The notes under the pieces were generated by a model. The model did not search any database and was not told where the DNA came from. It worked only from the letters and a program-made list of their open reading frames with translations. Source: Trichodesmium erythraeum GBRTRLIN201 (GTDB lineage: Bacteria > Cyanobacteriota > Cyanobacteriia > Cyanobacteriales > Microcoleaceae). From it: a DNA stretch of 64,000 nucleotides. This document shows, one piece after another, positions 57,785-64,000 of the stretch. Positions within the stretch are counted from its first letter, which is position 1, and each line of letters opens with the position of its first letter. Both the position numbers and the translations under genes were made by a program. The stretch covers positions 1 through 64,000 of the forward strand of contig JAGGDU010000219.1 in the NCBI GenBank assembly GCA_018457135.1. The letters run 5' to 3'.

Positions 57785-58771
57785 TTAAGCGTTAGCTACT
57801 TCAGTGGTAGCAGTCTCTGTTGAGACAGGTACTGAGTTAGACTTAACAGCGCGGAACATTCCAAATCTGCACAGCCCAGCACCAAATCCCAATCGCATCA
57901 ATAACATAGTAGGTACTTCTCTGAGAGATTTAATAAACCCTGAAAAGCCAAACTTAATCAATCCTTTGGGTCTAACAATTCCTTGCCAAATTGATTCGAA
58001 CCAAGAAGGGAGAGTTTCTTGAGTCCAATCTGCGGTGGCTACTTCTCCTTCGACTAACCCAGTTTCCGCTATTTGTTCCGAAAAGCCTTCGATACTAGAA
58101 AAGGCAGGATGTGACCACTGGTCCAATAATTGACGCATTACGGGTTTTTCCCAATAATTCAGGGGTTTTTGACGGTCATCGCGCTGATTCCAATCAGCTA
58201 CGACCAAAATACCGCCAGGTTTTAAGACACGCATCATTTCTGAACCATACTTGACCTTATCCGGCATATGAGGTCCAGCTTCAATCGACCAAACCACATC
58301 AAAACTATTGTCTGGGAAAGATAGTGCCAACGCATCATCTACCTGGAATTTAGCCGTAACTCCTTGAGGGGTTAATTCTGTTGCCCGTTGTACCTGTTTG
58401 GGGCTAATGGTAACCCCCGTAACTTCAAACTCGTATTCTTTGGCTAAGATACGGCTGCTGCCACCAATTCCACAACCGACATCTAAAACAGTAGTACCAC
58501 GAGGTAATTTGTCTAAACCACCCCACTTGACCATTTCGTGAACGAAGTCAGCTTTGGCTTGCAAAAAATCTTTGCGTCGTGGTGGTGAACCATAGTGACC
58601 TAAATGAATATGTTCGCCCCAGTAAAATTCTAAAATACCGTCTTGAGTCCAGTCGTCATAGGAATTGGCTACCGTATTAGAGGATTCATAGCTACGGGGA
58701 GTGATTAAATAGATAACTATGCCGAGGGCTACGAGTAATAATATAAATCCAAGAGCGTAATATAAGTACAT
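57785..58771 (-). CDS. MPBQ/MSBQ methyltransferase (Sll0418-like)
   Basis: 328 residues. One N-terminal membrane anchor (about 3-25) is followed by SYESSNTVANSYDDWTQDGILEFYWGEHIHLGHYG, the SAM motif VLDVGCGIGGSSRILA, VTGVTISPKQVQRA, WSIEAGPHMPDK and LVVADWNQRDDRQ. This is closely the pattern of Synechocystis Sll0418, 2-methyl-6-phytylbenzoquinol methyltransferase, which methylates precursors of tocopherol and plastoquinone. The C-terminal tail is Thr/Val-rich. It may be a paralogue for a related quinol, as it lies in an operon with a monooxygenase and a membrane protein (43 and 73 bp gaps). Confidence 0.9.
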   Translation of the reverse strand: MYLYYALGFILLLVALGIVIYLITPRSYESSNTVANSYDDWTQDGILEFYWGEHIHLGHYGSPPRRKDFLQAKADFVHEMVKWGGLDKLPRGTTVLDVGCGIGGSSRILAKEYEFEVTGVTISPKQVQRATELTPQGVTAKFQVDDALALSFPDNSFDVVWSIEAGPHMPDKVKYGSEMMRVLKPGGILVVADWNQRDDRQKPLNYWEKPVMRQLLDQWSHPAFSSIEGFSEQIAETGLVEGEVATADWTQETLPSWFESIWQGIVRPKGLIKFGFSGFIKSLREVPTMLLMRLGFGAGLCRFGMFRAVKSNSVPVSTETATTEVANA

Positions 58772-58814
58772 GAAGAAAACCGTAATATTTATTTATAATG
58801 TTCTGTATATAATA

Positions 58815-59591
58815 TCAACTTTCGGCAGTGCACAGCTTCTTGCTTGTGAGCAAGTTTTTTGTGTAGCTAACCTTTTCGTCCACAACCAGGGGGACGATAG
58901 CCTGAGTAAGAGGTAAAGAAGGATAAGAGTAGTTTGGTATAGTCTGTATTAACAGCCAGACAAAACTAGAGTGAATTGCTGATAAGACAACAGCCCAGAC
59001 AGTATCTTTTAGGAAAATACCCCTAAAAATTGTGGAACTAAACCCATGTCCACCCGTTAACAGAGCAATCAACACGATACTGCCCTGATAAATAGCATAA
59101 CCACCGACAACAGCGATCGCTAACCACAGTAAATAACCCCGAAAACTACGAGGGCTAAATTTTAGTCGTAGGGTAATTAGCCAAGTAATCAGCAGTGTTC
59201 CCAAACCCATTACTAGCCCACAACTAAAAGACTCAAAAGTACAGGGATATTGGCGAATGGTGAAACCATAAAGCTGATTGGCAAACCAGATACTTGTAAC
59301 AGTAATAAGCGCTTTTTTGCGAGTCAAAGTGTTACCATATACCGCAGCAAAACCGACTAAAGGCACATGGGGATAGATAATACTGCTAGCACTACCAATA
59401 GCAATTAGAGATAGCTGCCACTTATTGCCACTACTCACCATTTCTCCTACTGTTTGCCATAAATTAAGCTTACTCAAAGCAGCCAATGAAAATTTTTTAG
59501 ATGGTACTTTGAATGAGAATACGTAAGGATTCAGAGCAGGTTGTGAATCAACTAATCTCGAACTATCCAGTTTTTTGATCTGGGAATTCAT
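58815..59591 (-). CDS. Multi-spanning membrane protein, first gene of the quinol-methyltransferase operon
   Basis: 258 residues. A soluble N-terminus of about 58 residues precedes five or six hydrophobic segments: about 60-84, 92-110, 121-143, 150-180 and 196-216, with a hydrophilic C-terminal tail of about 35 residues. Motifs such as SIIYPHVPLVGF and CTFESFSCGL are distinctive, but I do not recognise the family. It is 43 bp upstream of the MPBQ-type methyltransferase and probably heads the operon. A transporter or membrane enzyme in the same pathway is inference. Confidence 0.75.
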   Translation of the reverse strand: MNSQIKKLDSSRLVDSQPALNPYVFSFKVPSKKFSLAALSKLNLWQTVGEMVSSGNKWQLSLIAIGSASSIIYPHVPLVGFAAVYGNTLTRKKALITVTSIWFANQLYGFTIRQYPCTFESFSCGLVMGLGTLLITWLITLRLKFSPRSFRGYLLWLAIAVVGGYAIYQGSIVLIALLTGGHGFSSTIFRGIFLKDTVWAVVLSAIHSSFVWLLIQTIPNYSYPSLPLTQAIVPLVVDEKVSYTKNLLTSKKLCTAES

Positions 59592-60229
59592 CTTTGAGTT
59601 CTTTTGCTACGAACATCACTTAGTAGTATTATAGCAATTTTTAAGTAGTCTAGCATAGGACTGAGCCAATAATACCCAATTGTCTTGACAACTCCCGTTG
59701 CTCAAAGCAAGGGATTTTTCCTTCATCATTCAATACCTTGCAAAAGCAGTACCTTTGCTTGGTATTACTCGAACTCCAGAAGCGTTAGAGAGATGCCCTC
59801 CCGCCTAAATTCTTAATCCTTCATACATGATATAATTCAAGCTAAAAATTAACGTTTAGTATCACAATCTCTATTCTAAAAATTTACCCCTTCAGACTGC
59901 AATCGGAAGAGGGCAGAAAAAAACAAACACTAAAAACATAAACAAATAAAATTTATAAACAGAGTCCATACCGAAATATGGTTTGATGCTGAATAGGGAC
60001 CTAAAGGTCATCCAATATCAGTTACTCTAGTCACAATGAATAAAGTATATCACATCATCGACAATAAATACAAGAACTCTCACAATTACAAAAGGCACAA
60101 ATTCGACAGAAAATACAAAAGAATAATAAGATTTTGTGATCTAAAAAAGACGGAAATTATACCTAAACTTTGTATTAAAATAGGCATACATCCTTATCAC
60201 AATAGCAATGTTGATATAGCAATCGAAGG
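59592..60229. other. Intergenic region left of the IS630 remnant
   Basis: No supported gene; a plus-strand 71-codon Lys/Asn/Ile-rich frame at 60036-60251 reflects AT-rich DNA and runs into the IS end. Promoters of the three-gene operon are expected near 59600-59700. Confidence 0.4.
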
Positions 60230-61152
60230 AAAGGTTAGGACGTTAACTTAATAGCATAATCAACTCTCAATGCGAAAATTTTCTCTTGTTCCAACGGACT
60301 TTCTGAGGAGGTTTTTAATTGGAAACCAATAATGTTCTATTTTATTTAAGTCAGGAAAATATGGTGGTAAATATTCAATTTCACTTTGGCACTGATTCTA
60401 TTAATTCTCTCATTTTTGGGAATTTATGAAAACTTCCATTGTCTAATATTACTAATTGTCCTATCTTTAATTATGGCCACAATTTTTTTGCCAACCATTT
60501 TTCAAAAACTACACGGTTACAAGAGCCTTCAAATTGTGTTATGGGGCAACTAATTTTCCCTGACACAAACCACTTATAACACTTACCCTTAGACTTCTTT
60601 TTCCTGACTTTAAATCGTAATATCTTTTTCCCAATTCATTCCATCCATAACCATAATCTTCTCTATTATCCATACCTGATTCATCTATATACACTAGCTG
60701 TTCCGGCCTTTTATCGCGAATTTTGGCCAGAAATTTCTTTCTTTTGTCTTCATCTCTTTCTCTGTAACCGTAAGTTTTTTTTTCTTGTATAACCAATTTT
60801 TTTTAAGGCTTTACTTATAGTGCGATCGCTTACCTTATCTGGCCATTCATCAGCCATTTCTTTTTGAGTTTTACTGCCATTAATCTGGGCAAATTTTCTG
60901 AATTGTTCTAAGTCTGGTATTTTGGGATTATATCCTTTTTGATAACCTGTTAATGCTATTATATCCCCAGTTTCTCTTCTTCTATGTAACCAAATATTGA
61001 TGGTATTACGACTAATCTTAAATATAGAACTTACTTGAGTTTTACTCATCCCACCATCAATGGCCTTTTAAACTTTTTGTCTTAAGTCATAGCTATAAGG
61101 AGAAGGCATAATCTTTCCTAGATGATTTTTCGAGCATTACATCCTAATCTTT
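60230..61152 (-). mobile_element. IS630-family insertion sequence, inactive
   Basis: Imperfect terminal inverted repeats AAAGGTTAGGACGTTAA (60230-60246) and, reversed, AAAGATTAGGATGTAAT (61136-61152). The transposase starts at ATG 61109 and has a TAA at 61068-61070, then VSSIFKISRNTINIWLHRRRETG (HTH) and SDRTISKALKKIGYTRKK. A frameshift at a run of nine A on its coding strand (60775-60783) leads into LVYIDESGMDN (first Asp of DDE). Several more frame changes precede YFPDLNKIEHYW (last Glu). IS630 elements may use frameshifting at such A-runs, but the extra stops make this copy dead. Confidence 0.82.
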
Positions 61153-61189
61153 GCCTCAACTACTATATCTCAATATTCAATTTACTTAG

Positions 61190-61494
61190 AGGACAGGACA
61201 AGGTAGTGTAATCTGGTACTGGTAGTTCTAACCCAATTAAGGCAAATATAGATTCCAAAAATCACTCGGTTTGTCGTCCTGCCAAGCTAAACAGAGATTG
61301 TAGGGTAGCCATTGATTCAATATTTTTCGTTACTGTAGGTATTAAATGCCCCCCGATGTCCAGTTTTCTCTTGGTTGAGCCACTGCTCTATGATGTCATC
61401 ACAAGCACCAAAATGTTAGATTCCCCCTTTGTTTCAAGGAAGCATTGTATTCAGACCAGTTACTGACTCTGTATTTGGACTTGGACTTACTCAT
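61190..61494 (-). pseudogene. IS5-family transposase 5' fragment
   Basis: From ATG 61494 the minus strand reads MSKSKSKYRVSNWSEYNASL, then KQRGNLTFW, the usual N-terminus of IS5/IS903-type transposases (NWSEYNxxLxxRGxLTFW). After stops it continues as WLPYNLCLAWQDDKPSDFW, the frame-shifted equivalent of the next domain. The rest is missing, cut off by or decayed before the IS630 copy. Confidence 0.7.
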
Positions 61495-61602
61495 ATCTAA
61501 AATAGGTGCAGATTTTTTGTACTATAACTATATTTTTAGTCCATTTTCATCTTTTGTGCAACAAAGCAGCAAAAAAATCCCGAAAATTACTGTCAAAATT
61601 GT

Positions 61603-62934
61603 TTAGGCAATTTCCGAAAAAATCAAAGCTCGACCCCGAACTTCAGAATTAAATTCACCACGATTAAAAGCAACCTCTCCCCCAACAATAGTAACAACAG
61701 GCCAACCAGTTAAACTCCATCCTTCAAAAGGACTCCACCTACATTTTGTCATCAATTCCTCTCTTAAAACAGGGCGATAATTATTTAAATCAACTAACAC
61801 TAAATCTGCATCAAAACCAGGAGCGATCGCACCCTTTTTCAGAATTCCATAACCCTTAGCCACAGCAGTAGACATCCAATTCGAAACCTGAGCAACAGAA
61901 CATCTTCCCTCAATAGCTTGAGTCAACATCAAAGGCAAAGAAGTTTCCACCCCAGGCATTCCCGAAGGAGTATTCGGATAACCTTTACCCTTTTCTGCCA
62001 AAGTATGAGGTGCATGATCCGTTGCAATAAAATCAATTACTCCATCCAACAAAGCTCGCCATAAAATATCATTATCACCAGCAGATTTTAAAGGAGGATT
62101 CATCTGAGCTAAAGTACCAATTTTTTCATAAGCACTTGTATTTAAGAACAAATGTTGAGGCGTAACTTCAGCAGTTACCCAACTAGGCTTATCCTGACGC
62201 AACAATTCAGCCTCATCTCCAGTCGAAGTATGCAAAATATGTAACCTCCGCTCATACTTCTTAGATAATTTCAAAGCCATCTTAGTTGCCAACAAAGCAG
62301 CTTCATTATCCTGAATTTGTGAATGAATAGCAGGATCAGAAATACCAGCAAACTGTTTTTTCCTTTCATCAATTCGAGCTTGATTTTCAGCATGAACAGC
62401 AATTAATCTTTTTCCCCTAGCAAAAATTGGCTCTAACTTTTCCTCAGTATCCACCAACAAAGGTCCGTGCATAGAACCCATAAAAATTTTAATTCCAGGA
62501 GTAGGATTAGCTGTTAATAAATCAGGTAAATTCTCTGCCGTTGCCCCAATAAAAAAACCAAAATTAGCCACGCATTTTTGCTCTGCCCGTCGTAACTTAT
62601 CATCCAATGCTCCTTGAGTTGTAGTCAAAGGTTTAGTATTAGGCATTTCTAGAAAAGAAGTAACACCACCCTTCACACAAGCCCGACTAGCAGTAAATAA
62701 GTCCTCCTTATGTTCCAACCCAGGTTCCCGAAAATGTACTTGAGGATCAATTACTCCCGGTAATAAAGTTAAACCTTCAGCATCTATGATTTTTTCTGGA
62801 GCTTCAGAAGATGAAATCTCTGGAGCAACCTGAATAATTTCTCGGCCTTGAGTTTGCACATCACCAATCAAAAATGTCCCATCCGGTAAAAGGATGCGGG
62901 CACGACGAATCAACAAAGAAGAGATAGGAGCCAT
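61603..62934 (-). CDS. pyrC: Dihydroorotase (type I, PyrC family)
   Basis: 443 residues, amidohydrolase fold. The N-terminal beta sandwich leads to LLPGVIDPQVHFREPGLEHKED (about 58-79), GGVTSFLEMPNTKPLT, the lysine region PGIKIFMGS (about 149), HAENQ and ILHTS metal ligands, and FIATDHAPHTLAEK with the catalytic Asp. It closes carbamoyl aspartate to dihydroorotate in pyrimidine synthesis. The first ligand of the usual HxH is Gln (Q65-V-H67), which I believe is normal for the cyanobacterial group and may mean altered metal binding. It is divergent from lepB. Confidence 0.9.
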   Translation of the reverse strand: MAPISSLLIRRARILLPDGTFLIGDVQTQGREIIQVAPEISSSEAPEKIIDAEGLTLLPGVIDPQVHFREPGLEHKEDLFTASRACVKGGVTSFLEMPNTKPLTTTQGALDDKLRRAEQKCVANFGFFIGATAENLPDLLTANPTPGIKIFMGSMHGPLLVDTEEKLEPIFARGKRLIAVHAENQARIDERKKQFAGISDPAIHSQIQDNEAALLATKMALKLSKKYERRLHILHTSTGDEAELLRQDKPSWVTAEVTPQHLFLNTSAYEKIGTLAQMNPPLKSAGDNDILWRALLDGVIDFIATDHAPHTLAEKGKGYPNTPSGMPGVETSLPLMLTQAIEGRCSVAQVSNWMSTAVAKGYGILKKGAIAPGFDADLVLVDLNNYRPVLREELMTKCRWSPFEGWSLTGWPVVTIVGGEVAFNRGEFNSEVRGRALIFSEIA

Positions 62935-63514
62935 AATAAAAATTTGGTTTGAAAACTAGAGAAAGAAAATTTGGTTTGAAACTTATTATATTATTTTAGG
63001 AATTAAAGATAAAGGACTAGGAGCTAGTAATTCAGTAAACAGAAATATAGAAAATACGAAAAAACCATACCTCAATAACTAGAGAAACCGTATAATATTA
63101 TTTTTATTAAGACTATGGTAATATTTTAAATTATAAGCACTACAAAAACTAAGACGTTATAGTTTTTATTCACAATCTCTACTAAAGTATTCCAACCATA
63201 GGTTGTAGTATTTTATTGTAGGGCTTTGGTCTGCAAGCCGAGGACAAAAAAATGGCATGAAAAGACTAAACTCAATTCCGTTTTTTTCACAATTTTTTTA
63301 GGATTGTTATAATTATCCCTATTATGACTATCAACTCAAAAACATAAAAAATCAAAATATCACTATAATACAACATGAACTTAAGATGATTGAAATTCTC
63401 GGCTATTTTCAATGCTTAGACAGGGTACTTAAAAAAAATCCTGAATCATTAAGGGTTAAAAAACTGTTAAATAAAACCAGTATTTTCAGATTAATTCTGT
63501 GATTGATATAGATA
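62935..63514. promoter_or_regulatory. Divergent region between dihydroorotase and signal peptidase
   Basis: 580 AT-rich bases holding the promoters of both genes. A TTGGTTTGAAA duplication (62943 and 62970) sits in the dihydroorotase leader. No small gene recognised. Confidence 0.4.
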
Positions 63515-64000
63515 ATGAATAAAGAAGAAAAATCAACACATAAAGAAAATCAAAATGAAGAAAATCCTTTGATTGAGTCAATAAAAACTATTGGACTTAG
63601 CGTGATTTTAGCTATAGGAATTCGTCAATTTGTTGCCGAAGCACGTTTTATTCCCTCTGGTTCGATGCTACCAACATTACAAATTAATGACCGCTTGATT
63701 ATAGATAAATTGGGTTATCAATTCCAAGAACCGAAAAGAGGAGATATTGTGGTTTTCAACCCAACAAATGAACTAAAAACTCAGTATAAAGATGCTTTTA
63801 TTAAACGGATAGTTGGATTACCTGGAGAGCGAGTAGAATTGAAAGATGGAAAGGTATATATAGATAATCAGATAGTAGAAGAAACTTATGTTGCTTCAGA
63901 TTCTAATCCAGCAGAACTTGAAGCTAGAAAAACTAATCACCAACAAACAAGAATAGATGTCTGCCCTCCTGATAAAAGATTTCTTTCTCAACCTGTGGAA
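63515..64000 (+). CDS. lepB: Signal peptidase I, 3' truncated by the window end
   Basis: 162 codons from ATG 63515, still open at base 64000. A polar N-terminus is followed by one membrane anchor (about 24-40) and the signal peptidase motifs: [11 protein letters not shown] with nucleophile Ser50, RGDIVVFNP, and [14 protein letters not shown] with general base Lys97. It cleaves Sec and Tat signal peptides on the outer face of the membrane. In cyanobacteria two paralogues may serve plasma and thylakoid membranes; the type is not distinguishable here. Confidence 0.93.
   Translation, partial: MNKEEKSTHKENQNEENPLIESIKTIGLSVILAIGIRQFVAEARFIPSGSMLPTLQINDRLIIDKLGYQFQEPKRGDIVVFNPTNELKTQYKDAFIKRIVGLPGERVELKDGKVYIDNQIVEETYVASDSNPAELEARKTNHQQTRIDVCPPDKRFLSQPVE

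Noticed and set aside
60036-60251. 71-codon plus-strand frame rich in Lys, Asn and Ile
   Set aside because: Composition reflects AT-rich DNA, and the frame runs into the IS630 end.
1-64000. CRISPR array
   Set aside because: No regularly spaced identical repeats of 20-50 bp with unique spacers were seen; the tandem repeats present have periods of 7-12 or 354 bp without spacers.

Overview
The window looks like a chromosome segment of a filamentous, AT-rich marine cyanobacterium of the Trichodesmium/Okeania type. The evidence is genes confined to or typical of cyanobacteria (petG, cytM, an Sll0418-type MPBQ methyltransferase, a YvcK/CofD protein next to an MCE transporter), many HIP1 octamers (GCGATCGC), low GC, long intergenic gaps, heptameric short tandem repeats and many decayed insertion sequences. 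The organism name is inference; no rRNA gene is present.

Layout. 0-5.3 kb: the 3' part of a formylglycine-generating-enzyme-fold (FGE/C-type-lectin) protein with perfect 118-codon tandem repeats and a GC-rich variable 3' end, then two hypothetical genes and an aldo/keto reductase. 5.4-10.7 kb: housekeeping genes tRNA-Thr, cytM, petG, rsmD, hisH, rnc. 11-13.5 kb: a retron-type reverse transcriptase, then a decayed ORF-less group II intron. 14-17 kb: a small hypothetical gene and glgA. 17.4-22.9 kb: a possible defence neighbourhood (Dnd-associated protein 4, MazG-like pyrophosphohydrolase, lipoprotein-type methyltransferase, DndD/Rad50-like ATPase with a small overlapping partner). 24.5-29.9 kb: membrane protein, HAD phosphatase-like protein, aldo/keto reductase, methyltransferase, tsaE.

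30-37.5 kb holds the most interesting block. Reading leftward on the minus strand it encodes a Trypco1-like small protein, a ChlI/MoxR-like AAA+ ATPase broken by three lesions, a ChlD-like VWA protein, a CHAT protease with an intact His/Cys dyad, and a fusion of a catalytically dead orthocaspase (His to Tyr, Cys to Asn) with an FGE/C-type-lectin domain. That last domain ends in a GC-rich, codon-patterned region resembling a diversity-generating retroelement (DGR) variable region. The FGE gene at the left edge has the same kind of 3' end. The parts match ternary conflict systems (NTPase and VWA signalling, protease effector, hypervariable sensor), here with a damaged ATPase. No DGR reverse transcriptase or template repeat is visible in the window.

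37.7-43.7 kb: yvcK facing an Mla/TGD-type ABC ATPase and MCE protein, then a TPR protein. 44-54.2 kb: a glycan or protein-glycosylation locus with a methyltransferase-TPR-OGT fusion, a 1770-residue protein with three methyltransferase and two glycosyltransferase domains, and an FkbM methyltransferase. The last two share three nearly identical copies of one C-terminal module. 54.3-56.1 kb: transposase graveyard. 56.4-59.6 kb: three-gene minus-strand operon (membrane protein, MPBQ-type methyltransferase, FAD monooxygenase). 60.2-61.5 kb: IS630 and IS5 remnants. 61.6-64 kb: dihydroorotase and, divergently, the start of signal peptidase I.
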